Origin: Aurelia coerulea
Lineage: Eukaryota > Cnidaria > Scyphozoa > Semaeostomeae > Ulmaridae
Assembly: GCA_039566865.1 (NCBI GenBank)
Contig: CM076955.1
Coordinates: 15,645,501-15,709,500 of the forward strand
Direction of reading: 5' to 3'
DNA length: 64,000 nucleotides
This document shows, in pieces, positions 27,501-35,885 of this stretch (its first letter is position 1; every line of letters starts with the position of its first letter). The position numbers and the translations under genes are program-made. A model generated the notes under the pieces. That model saw only the letters and a list, made by a program, of their open reading frames with translations. It did not search any database and was not told the origin of the DNA.

Positions 27501-30500
27501 TCCAATGTTAAAGATTTGAATGAATTGAGTACCAACCTGATCACCTTCAGTTGAAAGACTAAGGATGTCTCTTCTTTTCTTTATCTGGAACAAGAAAGCG
27601 GCAAAATTGAAATCAGCCCCAATCAAGTGTCTCGCAAGCTGGTCCCTACACTGCTTATCAAATGGGCAAACAATTGGCAACTAAACTTGAGTCTTAGCTA
27701 GAAGAGAGATAACTTTGGATCTTTATGAATGGGTCAAACGATTTTGCAATATGATTTTGTCGTTAATGAATATATTCTTTAACTAAAGTTTTGCTGAAGT
27801 TGGGAATTCTCTTCATGCGCAGCAATCTATGGGAACCAGCTAATAGGGTCCCTATTTTGCTTACAAATCTGGAACGGGATAATACCTTTGGCATCTTGAT
27901 TCTGCAAGTGGCACAGACATCAAATCTTTCAAAATGCAAGAGTAAATAATGGCATTTACATCTTTTTCATTGAGTAGCAATTTTGCTATAATTCTACCAT
28001 TGGACTTTTCTAAATATTGAATGTTTTCGAAATTACAACATATTTTACATCTTATCTCATTGAAGGATGTGACGTCATCGAATTTCCAAACCATAAAATA
28101 GAAGAGCAAAAGGCTAATGCTTGATACCATATTTTACATATTCACAAACTATTCCATTTTCTTTGCTTAAAGAAGTGTAGAAATCATAATGGTTTCAATT
28201 TTTTCCAAAAAAATTCTTGAATTATTAAAAAAAAGAAGGAAAACAATGTCATTCTGAACAAAAAAACGTTGAGAATTTAGAGGAGCCAAATTGTAGAATT
28301 ATGATAAAGCACTTCCTTATAAGCCAAAGACAGAAGTAACTAAACTGATTACATACTCATAGTTATCGCTATTGATAAACTGATGGATGCTCAAACTACG
28401 ACTCATGGACTTTCACATTGAAAATTAGGACGAAATTGTTTACCTCGATGACGTGTCCAGAAGCCATAGCAACATTTTACGAAAAGCTGAGTGCTCCAGG
28501 TAATGGCGGATGGGCCTGAGTTCTTGGCTAAAGCATTAAATGACAAAACGCCTCAAAATTCAATGTTTCAGTGACGTTAGCAATAAACAAAAGCCACAAG
28601 CATCCAGATGAATGTTTCCTCGATCCAATAATCAACAAACCTTTCACTTTCAACCACAATTTCCTCATTTTTAAGGCCACTTGGCTTCCATGAGCTTCAC
28701 CGTAGCAATGAGAATTTCCAACTACCCAAGGTTGCCATGACTACACCTTAACCTCGTTTCAGGGTGCACAGATAAATATGTGCCTGGCCGTCTTAATTTT
28801 TATGTGAAAGTCCATAAGTCCCAGTTTGAGCAAAAATGTTGGTTTTGTTGTCGTTGTTGCTGTTGTTGTGATAACTGGGACTATGTTTTGAGTCCAAAAG
28901 TAACAGCCACTTTCACAAGCATTTTTGAAGATTTGACGCCTATGTCGCGAAGAATATGCCAATAAAACATGCTGTTCCTTGGCATGCACTTTTGCAAAGG
29001 CCTTCTCACTGTCTTACAGGATGGCAATAGCTAACAGATAATTCTCACCTTATCAACGTGAAGTAGTTCCAGTCTGAAATACTGAAAAGACAACGGAAAA
29101 ATAGAATAACAAAACAGAAAAAAGAGAACAGACAAAAGTTTGATGTCACCAATCGCTGATGTGTTAAAGGACAAGTCCGGGGTTGGTATGATTGATGATA
29201 AAATACAAGATAATACTGCGATGAATGATGTATGATCTAGGGTACTTTTTTCCACTACTTTTTGCCTTATCGTTGTGAAATTACGTATTCAAATAAGCAA
29301 TTTGAGCGAAGTGACGTCATATCGCGCAAACGAAAACGAGGCTGTGTGATTGTTTTTTCGCCTCTTTATCGTTGCAAGCCTCTTTATCGTGTTCTTGTGC
29401 CATTTTCAATGCATGAGTAAACGATAAAGAGGCAAGCGGTGGTTAAGAGGCAATAAACAATCACACAGCCTCGTTTTCGTTTGCGCGATATGACATCACT
29501 TCGCTCAAATTGCTTATTTGAATACGTAATTTCACAAGGAGAAGGCGAAAAATAGTGGAAATAAGTATCATGCATCATTCATAGCAGTACTATCTCGCCT
29601 AAATGCATGATCGTTAAATCATTTATCAATCGTAGCATCGCGTAGCATATCATAGTGGACTGCATAAATTTGATATGAAGCGACTTTTTCATGAAAATCA
29701 GTTATTTCATTAAAAGCGACATTTTCATCAAAAGCCTATCCATTCTTAAAGCTTTGTCCCAAGGAGGGTTAGTAACACCTATTGTACGGATACCCTAGAA
29801 ACTAGAACGAGCAAAAAACCACGGTGCTTGAGTGGCACACAGTGCAAGAAATTGAAAGTGTCACAGACTATTTATGATAAACTTGACAAGACATAAAAGA
29901 CTTCAGAAGCTCAGGCATAAAGTTTCTGAGCTCCTGGAACAATAATAATAGAAGTAACGGTAAAGACACAAGGCCGAGCGCCAACAGACAGTTTTTGCTT
30001 GAAACCTATTTTTGACGAATTTAAAGAACTTTGGACTAATTTTCGTCTAAGTTTCAGCGGTTTCAGCTTTCTGTGCTGTTTATAATTTTTTATGAATAAG
30101 TTTCACAATTGAAAAGTTCAATGCAATGACAAACATTTCACTTGCAAGCACTTCACTGATTCTCTTAAGACTGTACTTTACACTTTATTGCATGAGTCGC
30201 ATACACAACAGCCATTTTAGCTATCCTACGAACTAGTCTTGATAAAATGATATTCAAATATTTCTCGAAAGTTTTGACAAATTTTCGAACCTCTCTTGCT
30301 GCTTCGAACAAACAGGTAGACTTACCACGTGATTCCTTGAATTCGTTTAATATTTTTCATCAGATTTTACATTTTTTTCAATGCAATGAGCAATGCTGAG
30401 ACTTATGTAATGTGTCTAATAAATAGGTATAGAAATATTACTCGATCCAGACTCTTTTGTAGAATTACTAAAGATCCATTTAATAACCAAACATGGTGCA

Positions 30501-33500
30501 AAATTCTTTACCTCCAACCAAAGGGTCTTCAACTCGGGATTCAAGCGCAGTGATTTTTGCATCAGTACTCTGAAACGGGATAGATAATTATATGACATTT
30601 TCCAGAGAAACTTTGTAGTGAAACAGCGTTTGCACAAATTGACAAATTCGTCTGTCAGACTTATCATAATAGCGCAACAAATCAAATTGCAAGCCTTCAA
30701 CAACAACTCACTAGCAGATTATTGAAATGGAAATTCAAACTTCAAAATTCAAACTTCGCAACTCCATTCCCACAGTCCGTATGCCGCAAAACGTTTATTG
30801 TAATTAACTTATGTTGCCTTTAGCGTATGGTGATTAATTTCAAGTATTCTCTCTTCTTGTGTTCCTTTGTGCGTATTGTCCTGTAGTGTTAATTTTTTTT
30901 GTCATATGTAGACCATGGGGGTAGTCACGCCATTTTGCTCCTCGTGTCATCGTCCATGTAGTGTTGTATAGTTCTATCGTATCAACATGTAAAGTAAGTA
31001 GTAGCATGTATTGTAAGAATTCTATCTGCATATAAAAAAAAATTCAAACTCCATGTGAGGTGACAAACCTTGCATTATCGATGCTTGCATTCTCCTCAAA
31101 CTCCCACTTTGCTGCCATTATCCAAACGCCTTGAAATGAAAGAAAAAGCATTGTTTTAAAGACTAATGGCTATAGCAGATTAGTCATAACCCTCCTAAAA
31201 TAAAAACAATTGTCCACAAGCTTAGTCACAGTTTTGTAAAGAAGGGGAAACGTTTGAGTCACCAGCGATGATACTTTTAGCAAATAAACATTTAAGTGAA
31301 TAAACACATTGTAATACGTAAATAAACACTCAAATGATTTGGCTATCCATTTAGGGCTGCTTTGCCTTTTAAACGGGTCCTTGCAAATGGTATGTCTTGC
31401 ACTTGCCACCTCTTTGCTGCTGGTCATTTTCGTGGACCATGAAAATTGGAACAACAAAGAGACCACAAAGGACGAATTCACAAAGCATGCCAGTTGCAAA
31501 GACCCCTTTTAAAACCTTGCTCAATTGTTACACAATAGCAACAGTTGCGTTTGATTGACACCTCAACTTAAAGCGATTAGCAATTGCAGACAAAGGAAAT
31601 TCTCTCAACCAGTAATTCAAAACAAACAAAGCCACAATGGTTTCCCCGAGGTGTTATGTGCTTACAACGAAAGAAGAAGGGTAAATCTAAAGTTCTGTCT
31701 TGCGGATTTTGTTTATTTGATTCAGAAGCCAAGCAGAGGACATTTCAACTCTTGTGTATTTAGGGCTTAAATGAAACAATTACAAAACAGCTCCTGGATC
31801 AAATAAACAAAATCCGCCAGAGGTTTAGATCGAGCGTCCAAATCTGGTAAATTTTGTGAAAGAAAACAAAAGCATGACCTTCGTTCTCAGTAGAAACATT
31901 GCTAGCTGTGGCAAGAAGTTGCTTCAGATCTATCCCCCTAAAATGAAACAAATGATTGAATGCATGCCGGCTGCCAAAGAGCCTTTAAAACAGTCCAGTT
32001 AAAATATCCTAGCTTTCTTAAACTTACTTGCATTTTGAGAGTGAAGACGCATCAGTTTACCAAGCGCACGTCCAATAGATACTTTGCTACCCTAGAATTG
32101 GAATGAAAATCAGAGTTTAAAATTAAACTTTCGATACATCTCAGAACAACATCAACGTAACTGTAGAACTTTAACAATCCAAACTTGGTTACTTCTAGCA
32201 TTTATGGAAGACAGGGAGTAGGAAACCTCGTTATGACTTCTGCAGTTTGTTTCACAAAAATTTTCAAATGAGATAATGGAAATAAAGACAAAGAGGGCCT
32301 GAGAGATTCAATACTGTATCTGCAAAGGGACACACTCCAGGAAAAATGTGCTATCTGTCACCTTTATTACAGGGCATACAGAAATATCATACAAGCCATT
32401 ATCCTGGTGAAATAGATATTTCTGGAACTAAGTAGAGACACTAGAGACACTTGCTGACTTTTTCATCGCAAGAACAAAGCTGAGGAAAAGAAGCAAACAC
32501 TTACAGTTTTCTTGCAAAAGTCAATGTACTGCATCCACAATTTCATATCATTCTGTAAGTGAAACAACAGAAGCTATCAAAGTCTGATATTTTGTAATTT
32601 TTCCGCAGGGATTAGGGCTTAAAATCAAGTAGTTATTCAAATTGTTCATGAGATTGGCAAATACATGATTCTGAAATCATACAATGTCCAAAGCAAACAT
32701 TTCCAAAACATGCTCATTCATCTGTCCATGCACCTGCTTCATCAACTTAAAAATATTAAAGTCCGAAAGGATTTGCAACTACATTTAGAGTTGGTAAGCT
32801 ATTATCACAAATATAGACATAACTTCAGAAATACATTGAGCCTTTTTGTTGCCCAACTAAACGAAGGTGGTGAGAATTTAAATGGCTACTTACTCCAAAT
32901 TTCTTTAATGCTTTCTAAAAGGAAAGGAATGAAAAATCAGTAACTTTATTGTGCATCTTTAGTAATTTCACAATGTTTGGAAAGATAAAAAAGAATCATT
33001 CTATGGTAAACATACTGATGTTTTCACAAAACGGCCTTTTTTAACTGCACAGGTAAAATTTCTAGCTCTAAATTTATTCAAACAAAACTCTTTAGTTAAA
33101 GAACCAGAGAATGTTTCCACAATTTTTAGTCAATTTCAGGGAAGAATTGTCTACTTTCTTTCAAATATCATCGAGAGTAAGAATATCTCGTAAGTGCCTA
33201 TACAACTTTTCAGGACATTAAATCTGAAGACACAGTTGTAAATAAATAGCCTCTAAACATGAGCTATGATCATCTATGATCTACTATATAGGGAAAAAGA
33301 GAGTGAACAATATTTGAGAAACACAACAAATGCTTATTGAGAATATTGGGCCAAAACAACTTCAAGAAAGCTACCAATGAAAAAAATGTCTGAGCTACAT
33401 TGCGGGAATTGCATTTCTGAATAATACTAAATTCTTGAAAATATAAATGCAAACAAAGAGATTTTGATGTATCAGGAAATAACTGGGCTATTTATAAAGT

Positions 33501-35546
33501 CCTAATAAAAGGTCTACCATCTGAGTTATTTCAAACTATGGTAAAAAATTCCCATTCTTGTTGTTTTTAAGATATCATATATGAAGCTATCTGCATTTCC
33601 TCCATTAATCCCATCATCATAGTTTCAATTGTGCCTGAACTGAAATACCATACATTTCCTACCTGAAATATGTAATGAACCCTCTTGTTTAGTCCAATTT
33701 CAGCAGTAGTATGTCTCTTTTTCATGCCAAGTCTCTGAAATACATGGATTTAGCAGTGCTGTGATAAAATGCTGAGAGCATAAAATTTCCACTCTGAAAA
33801 ACTTTTGTCATGTTAAAATTGATAACAATTCACTGCATTAGCCATGCCCTGACTCTAACTTTCAGGGTATCTCATCATTCTTGCTATAACATCATCTAAG
33901 ATTAGCCAGAATATATCCAATCAAACAATAGTTAAGTTTTTCATGTAACAACATTTACATATCCATAACACTGGTCAAAGGGAATCCACACAGCTAAATC
34001 TGGCCTGGGCCACATGGTAAAAATAGCCTCAAGTATTTGATGACCTTTGCACATGGAACTTCATTCATACAGTACAGTAGTAGCCATTCAATATAACTTT
34101 GTCAATTCTCTTTGAGTACAACATGATGAAAGACTTTCTATTGTTCAAATGAACACTAAGATCCTGGGAGAGTTTCTTCTATTTGAAGTGTGAATTAAAC
34201 AAATAAAGATAAAATCACTACTGTTAGATTGGAAGACATAAAATAGAAAAATTTTGTTACCTGCATCCTTTTTCTCCTCAAGCTGTCTACATTCAATTCA
34301 TACTGAAACAATACAAGATGGATATAATTAGTACATTGAGGAAATATCAGTCTTTCCATTATTTCTTTTAAAATTTGTACAAACAGAGCCCTTAAAAATC
34401 TCAGAAGAACTATATCAGAAAATTTGAATTGACACATAAACAGCTATCAATTGAAACTATTTGAAGGAAATTCAGCTATGCGATGCAGGTGAGCGTAAAT
34501 CCTATTCACGACCACAAAATTTAATAATATTTTAGTCCTTTTGACGATGTTAGTTTAGTAGTACAGCTTTCAAATCAGATCAGCAAAGCTTTCTGTTCTC
34601 CTAGAAAATCAGCTCTGTGATGAAAGATACTGAATCCATTTGTTTTTCATAAATATTCAAATAAAATCAAATGGCATTATGTCCAAATGTTATCAATTTC
34701 TTCATTACTACTCAGCAAGAGACTTTTGGAGGGGGGTAAACTTTTAATTTCATAACTGAGAAATCAAAATACCTTGAGATATTTCAAGAAATCTTCCTTT
34801 TCAACAACTCGTCTTTGCAACTTGTATTCCATTTCAGTTCTTTTCTTTATTATTATCCTTAGAAGGAAGAAACGATAGTTGATCTTTACGAGTTGAATCA
34901 TTACAGTCTTGTGTGTTTCAACCAGAAAATGTTTCAAAAAGTTAATTTCTGGTCAGTTATAGAATATGGGAGAGGTTTTTAATGCTGGAGGTAATTTCAA
35001 AATAAAGGTGCCTCTAGCAACATTTGGGAGGGTTGCGAGGGTTGGCAACTTTGTTTTCACTAGGCATTACATTTAAAATTTTGAATGTAAAATTTGATTC
35101 AATAGTAGAAAACTTGTTACAAGTTTACATTAAAGATCAGCTACATACATGTGAGAGCTGGATAATTTGGGGGTATGTTGGCATAGTTCTAAGGAAGTTT
35201 TGCTTGAACATCCACCTGTTCCATTTTTTGGGTAAATAAATTAATGATTTACTTTTAGATGTCAAACAGATTGTAAGTTAGCTGCTCAAAAATGAGGCAT
35301 GTCAAATTAAAATTGTGCGTCGACTTGCCTTGCTATGCAATCGTTTCCGTGCAGTTTTGCCGTCACAACGATGTTTTTATTGTTTACCAGTCATTATTAG
35401 TGCCAGTCTTAACGAAGTCGAAGCGAACGAAGTTCCTTTTTTATTTATACCTACCTCAACTCGTCTCTATCAAAAATTTCATCACGTTCCAAGTCCTCCA
35501 GTTCAGGGAGCATACCCTCTAAGTTCTGGAATACATATTCTGCCAT
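502..35546 (-). CDS. UTP6: UTP6, SSU processome (UtpB) component, 21 exons, 3' end off window
   Basis: U3 snoRNA-associated protein 6 works in the nucleolar UtpB subcomplex in early 18S rRNA processing. Exons in coding order: 35455-35546 (ATG at 35546), 34773-34857, 34261-34302, 33663-33734, 32894-32914, 32505-32552, 32028-32091, 31069-31129, 30512-30569, 29049-29081, 27537-27584, 25098-25182, 21277-21361, 20627-20730, 20245-20316, 19060-19139, 15245-15322, 13333-13456, 10423-10481, 8575-8652, 502-608. All junctions are GT-AG and keep phase, giving about 499 residues. The N-terminus (MLPELEDLERDEIF, then EYKLQRRVVEKEDFLKY) matches UTP6 family sequence I remember. Half-a-TPR (HAT) signatures follow, such as LWMQYIDFCKK, VWIMAAKWEFEE, LWLEYFRLELLHVDK and LKYLQWIHETKGIKSARKLY. 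Human UTP6 is 597 residues, so roughly 100 C-terminal residues should lie left of base 1. Confidence 0.93.
923..1803 (-). mobile_element. Decayed LINE fragment, end of reverse transcriptase and C-terminal Cys/His region
   Basis: Read on the minus strand, broken frames line up as one retrotransposon protein. Near 1800-1745 is FDSVISPILLYCSEVWGAF, resembling the conserved end of a LINE reverse transcriptase. A segment with a RGELGRYPL-like motif follows, then a C-terminal C-x2-C...H-x5-C region (LCKFCSNNQIEDETHFIFEC, about 1183-1124), ending at a stop near 923. Internal stops and frameshifts show it is dead. It lies in the UTP6 intron between the last two visible exons. Confidence 0.7.
1880..3005. 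mobile_element. Large foldback element, ~1.1 kb, arms ~500 bases
   Basis: The two halves are reverse complements of each other. Examples: CAAAGAGCAAAAGCTTGCT near 1940-1960 matches AGCAAGCTTTTGCTCTTTG near 2928-2947. The arm around 2240-2340 matches 2365-2470, and both meet at the inner pair TTCGGTTCGTGCGAA / TTCGCACGAACCGAA near 2330-2385. No transposase frame is present. Diverged positions and small indels between the arms suggest it is not very young. Confidence 0.75.
3009..3930. mobile_element. Inverted-repeat element, ends CCGGGTGAGTCAG / CTGACTCACCC
   Basis: The left end CCGGGTGAGTCAGAAA and right end TTTCTGACTCACCC are inverted copies. Single related ends occur near 12460 (TTTTTCTGACTCAGCC) and 18535 (TTCTGACTCACCC), so this is a dispersed family. 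No coding sequence. It contains an internal tandem duplication, listed separately. Confidence 0.55.
3144..3377. repeat. Tandem duplication, 2 x 117 bases
   Basis: Two near-identical units start with GCTTTGCCG at 3144 and 3261. They share GATAAAGAGCCATCATCAC and CTCATGTGATCAGTTTCA blocks and differ at only a few positions. Confidence 0.8.
4015..4614. mobile_element. Inverted-repeat element, ends CCGGGTGACCC / GGGTCACCCGG
   Basis: The terminal inverted repeats are CCGGGTGACCC at 4015 and its complement ending at 4614. Inner arms also pair: AGCTATCTTATGAGATGTTGC near 4120-4140 against a GCAACATCTCAAGAGATAGCT-like block near 4492-4512. Non-coding. Its minus-strand frame resembles an exon but is only the terminal repeat. 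Confidence 0.6.
4659..5269. mobile_element. Foldback element with TA target duplication, ends CTGAGTGTCCC / GACACCCGG
   Basis: The arms are about 220 bases each: GTATACAGATTTGGTTGAC near 4677 pairs with GTCAACCAAAACCGTATAC near 5233, and the inner block with GCAAACCAGAGCTTTGGCC near 4845-4865 pairs with 5055-5090. A TA dinucleotide flanks both sides (4657-4658 and 5270-5271), as in Tc1/mariner-type insertions. No transposase. Confidence 0.7.
5335..5517 (+). repeat. LTR-like repeat, copy 1
   Basis: This is nearly identical to 7924-8104 over 181-183 bases. It carries a TATATA box (5448-5453) and, about 55 bases further, an AATAAA signal (5509-5514), the compact promoter-plus-polyadenylation arrangement of an LTR or other retroelement promoter. 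No protein-coding interior is attached. Confidence 0.5.
5990..7085 (+). repeat. 69-base satellite, about 16 units
   Basis: The unit core ACATCGTTAGCTTTAGGC ... TTTTCAGCAACGAAAGATC recurs every 69 bases from about 6029. Units are nearly identical in the middle and degrade at both ends. Because 69 divides by three, one frame stays open from 6096 to 6806 and reads as a repeated 23-residue peptide. Each unit carries a TGTTTTTCAG stretch that looks like a 3' splice site on the plus strand. It lies in the last visible UTP6 intron, antisense to that gene, and I see no evidence that it is translated. Confidence 0.9.
7412..7573. repeat. Inverted repeat, ~160 bases
   Basis: GGGTTGGAGGGTTTTCC near 7418-7434 pairs with GGAAACCCTCCAGCCCAACCC near 7552-7572, with a second pair around TTTGTCTT / AAAGACAAAT inside. 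Probably a short foldback element. Confidence 0.5.
7864..8240 (+). repeat. 63-base direct repeat flanking the second LTR-like copy
   Basis: The blocks at 7864-7926 and 8178-8240 are the same 63 bases with one difference (GGATCTGATG versus GGATCCGATG). They bracket the second LTR-like repeat at 7924-8104, suggesting tandem or recombinational duplication within a larger retroelement remnant. Confidence 0.7.
7924..8104 (+). repeat. LTR-like repeat, copy 2
   Basis: Second copy of the 5335-5517 repeat. It differs mainly by loss of TT before ACAGTAATAAAATC. The same TATATAGG and AATAAA signals are present. High identity between the two copies implies a fairly recent duplication. Confidence 0.5.
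8685..9210 (+). mobile_element. MITE family A copy 1, 526 bases, 9-base target duplication
   Basis: The element starts AGCATAGG and ends ATATGCT, with inner terminal repeats around CAAATCTTTAAA / TTTAAAGATTTGG. It is flanked by a perfect 9-base duplication GCACCGGAC (8676-8684 and 9211-9219). Nine-base duplications and non-coding inverted-repeat structure fit a Mutator-like MITE. It contains TGACGTCA at 9014-9021. It sits just upstream, in transcript direction, of UTP6 exon 8575-8652. Confidence 0.85.
10918..11204. mobile_element. MITE, ends GCGGAAAAATTGAGCGATTC
   Basis: The terminal inverted repeats at 10918 and ending 11204 are about 24 bases (GCGGAAAAATTGAGCGATTC against GAATCGCTCGATTTTTTCCGC). 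287 bases, non-coding. Confidence 0.7.
11276..11802 (-). mobile_element. MITE family A copy 2
   Basis: Reverse-orientation copy of the 8685-9210 family, ending GGAACCTATGCT. It carries TGACGTCA at 11468-11475. A roughly 60-base direct repeat (AATATGGAGTTTTT...ATACAATACAATACT) lies on both sides, at about 11217-11271 and 11828-11882, so the insertion sits inside a local duplication. I could not find a clean 9-base target duplication. Confidence 0.75.
12100..12365 (+). mobile_element. LINE 3' untranslated end with tail hairpin and A-tail
   Basis: TTGAATTGTAAGTACCAT leads into a hairpin (12253-12268 pairing with 12294-12309, 16 pairs with one G-T wobble), then GGTACACAGTGTT and an A-run near 12357. 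The same layout closes the LINE at 21680-22390, so this is a 5'-truncated copy of a related element. Confidence 0.65.
12885..13280. mobile_element. MITE with TTAGCCCCCTCTCTAATAAGCC ends
   Basis: AAAGCTATATTTAGCCCC on the left pairs with GGGGGCTTAATAGAGTTTTTAC on the right; both arms repeat the TAAGCCCCC motif several times. The central part matches the element at 40142-40683 (for example CAAAGATTTT and TAGTTTGGGA/ATGGTTTGGGA blocks), defining a family. Confidence 0.7.
14275..14833. mobile_element. MITE with CAGTAGAAACCCGC ends, TA target duplication
   Basis: CAGTAGAAACCCGCATAAAA at the left pairs with the right end finishing GCGGGTTTCTACTG. TA flanks both sides (14273-14274, 14834-14835). 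Internal GTTCTTATA/TAAGAACC motifs recur. Related copies lie at 16853-17470 and 49483-49715. Confidence 0.8.
16028..16213. mobile_element. Short MITE, 186 bases, ends TTGTAGGCAGAAACACT
   Basis: The left end TTGTAGGCAGAAACACTACA pairs with TGCAGTGTTTCTGCCTACAA at the right, continuing through CACGACGAAA / TTTCTGTCGTG. A related left end (GAAGGCAGAAACACCACAAA) is at about 60070. Confidence 0.8.
16853..17470. mobile_element. CAGTA...TAAGAACC MITE interrupted by a SINE
   Basis: The left end CAGTAAAC is followed by a C-run and TTATAAGAACCTA; the right end has AGTAGGTTCTTGAGG. The interior carries the GGACCTATTTCAGCCTG block typical of the family. A tRNA-SINE at 17113-17292 is inserted inside, so the SINE is younger. 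Confidence 0.6.
17113..17292 (-). mobile_element. tRNA-derived SINE, family 1 copy 1
   Basis: On the minus strand it begins GGTGTTGTGGCGCAGTGG, a Pol III A-box-like start, and has a B box GGTTCGATCCC (17222-17232). A tRNA-unrelated tail follows. A second copy at 47969-48154 aligns end to end. Confidence 0.8.
17470..18105. mobile_element. Inverted-repeat element built of GTTTAAGTGCGT motifs
   Basis: The left end is a run of TTTAAGTGCG units; the right end has the complement (AACGCACTTAAACGCG). Both sides also carry CATCATACTCACTG-like blocks. Non-coding. The short-unit terminal repeats are unlike the other families here. Confidence 0.6.
18864..19095. repeat. Tandem duplication copying the 3' part of a UTP6 exon and its splice donor
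   Basis: Unit 1 (about 18864-18991) and unit 2 (about 18998-19095) share ACCAATMAGGAACAGTAC-type starts and end in CACTTACCCTTGTTGTCTG, the 3' end and donor of UTP6 exon 19060-19139. The copied exon part encodes the same peptide (KQEDPTEEQTTR), differing only at synonymous positions. Unit 1 has an extra ~30-base internal repeat. The copy has no acceptor, so it should not be spliced in. Confidence 0.8.
19893..20030. repeat. Palindrome, ~138 bases
   Basis: TTAACCGGTTTTGTAGTG pairs with the complement near 20010-20028, and AAAATATAAAGCCC pairs with GGGCTTTATATTTT. The centre has CAGACCTCGCAAGCTCGGTCTG, itself self-complementary. Likely a foldback element. Confidence 0.75.
21680..22390 (+). mobile_element. 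LINE 3' end: Cys/His C-terminal region, 3' UTR hairpin, A-tail
   Basis: An open frame to the stop at about 22045 reads LRVQFSALNEHRFKHAFDC followed by CFCGKDNENNKHFLLHC, the C-terminal zinc-knuckle-like region of non-LTR retrotransposons. The 3' UTR carries a perfect 19-base-pair hairpin (22283-22301 with 22321-22339) and ends in an A-run near 22385. The 5' part, including reverse transcriptase, is missing (5' truncation). The frame is intact to its stop, so the copy may be young. Confidence 0.8.
22624..23043. mobile_element. MITE, 420 bases, ends CACGTTTTTTTTATAAGAAAC
   Basis: CACGTTTTTTTTATAAGAAAC at the left pairs exactly with GTTTCTTATAAAAAAAACGTG at the right. The interior repeats AAGAAACT..AGTACTA motifs in both orientations. 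Non-coding. Confidence 0.8.
23061..23594 (-). mobile_element. MITE family A copy 3, left end truncated
   Basis: Reverse-orientation copy ending GGAGCCTATGCT. The left terminal bases before AATCTTTAAATCG are lost. The CRE-like palindrome is mutated here (TGACATGATC). Confidence 0.7.
24087..24836. mobile_element. Non-autonomous hAT-like element, 750 bases, 8-base target duplication
   Basis: The ends CAATGGCGTAACG and CGTTACGCCACTG are inverted repeats (12 of 13), and perfect 8-base duplications AACTTTCG flank the element (24079-24086 and 24837-24844). Eight-base duplications and CAGTGGCGTAAC-type ends are typical of the hAT superfamily. No transposase frame. Confidence 0.88.
25239..26440. mobile_element. 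Composite region with a mariner-like end and inverted arms
   Basis: ACAGGGTGTCCCAAAAAAT at 25240 is a typical mariner-type terminal sequence. The block CCGTGCCTACCAGTATGGAC (about 25350-25369) has an inverted diverged partner near 26325-26350 (GTCCGAACGGGAAGACACGG). I cannot find an intact matching right end or a transposase. Confidence 0.45.
26440..26620 (+). mobile_element. Retroelement-like fragment
   Basis: Contains TAGCGAGCATACGCTCGAAACGTCG, of the kind I recall near the ends of Penelope-like or related retroelements, followed by an AT-rich tail. No reverse transcriptase is recognisable; tentative. Confidence 0.25.
26950..27021 (+). tRNA. tRNA-Pro (AGG)
   Basis: The 72-base cloverleaf has acceptor stem GGCCTGT pairing with ACAGGCC, anticodon loop TTAGGGT with anticodon AGG at 26982-26984, and T arm CCCGGGTTCAACTCCCGG. 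It lacks an intron and closely resembles animal tRNA-Pro(AGG). A Pol III terminator (six Ts, 27025-27030) follows. It lies in a UTP6 intron on the opposite strand. Confidence 0.97.
27864..28330 (-). mobile_element. MITE family A copy 4, degraded
   Basis: Shares the family's central blocks (TAATTCTACCATTGGACTTTTC-like, GTGACGTCATCGAATTTCC, TGCTTGATACCATATT) in the reverse orientation, but both ends are worn. TGACGTCA is intact at 28070-28077. Confidence 0.65.
29213..29600. mobile_element. Long-arm foldback element, ~390 bases
   Basis: The arms pair over roughly 150 bases: GTGAAATTACGTATTCAAAT near 29277 with the complement near 29516-29535, and TTCGTTTGCGCGATATGA against the 29310-29330 block. 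The loop repeats CGATAAAGAGGC motifs. The left arm carries TGACGTCA near 29311; the right arm has TGACATCA. Confidence 0.8.
31370..31516. repeat. Diverged foldback related to 51878-52038
   Basis: CTTTTAAACGGGTCCTTGCAA pairs loosely with TTGCAAAGACCCCTTTTAAAA, with an inner pair TTTCGTGGACCATGAAAA. The layout and TCATTTTC..GGACCATGAAAA centre match the cleaner hairpin at 51878-52038. Confidence 0.55.
31525..31850. mobile_element. Long-arm foldback family B, truncated copy
   Basis: Shares ACACAATAGCAACAG, TTGACACCTCAA, AGGAAATTCTCTCAACCAG and GGATTTTGTTTATTTGATTC with the complete copies at 53946-54560 and 61610-62208. Only the left arm and centre are present. Confidence 0.7.
33000..34260. other. 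UTP6 introns, no further feature
   Basis: Apart from exon 33663-33734 this AT-rich stretch shows no repeat, RNA gene or coding sequence that I recognise. Confidence 0.4.
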
Positions 35547-35885
35547 CTTTTAGCCTTAGAAACTCTATTAGCATTGAAGAAATAGTTGCTGGTCTTTCAA
35601 CTTGTCTTCAAATTTCTGATTTTTCCATGTGAAAAGGGAAAGCATGTTGCTATTGCCTCAGTTTGAAGCCGAGGCAGATGGCAATCAAGCAACAACAGCA
35701 ACAACAATAGCAACAGCAACAACCAAATCAATAACTTAGAAATTGTTTCTCGTCGTCCCATTCGAAACGAAACGAGACAGGAAACTAGGACAGTCTGTGC
35801 TTATTATCGCAGTTTTGAGAAGAAGAACAAACACTCTAGAGTTGCCTTCCAAATGGAGTGTTAAGATGTCATCATAGCATATATT
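35547..35885. promoter_or_regulatory. Shared divergent promoter region of UTP6 and COX11
   Basis: Only 339 bases separate the UTP6 ATG (minus) from the COX11 ATG (plus), so both promoters and 5' UTRs must fit here unless there are non-coding 5' exons. It contains a CAA/CAG-rich trinucleotide run (about 35686-35726). I see no convincing TATA box placed for either gene. Confidence 0.7.
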
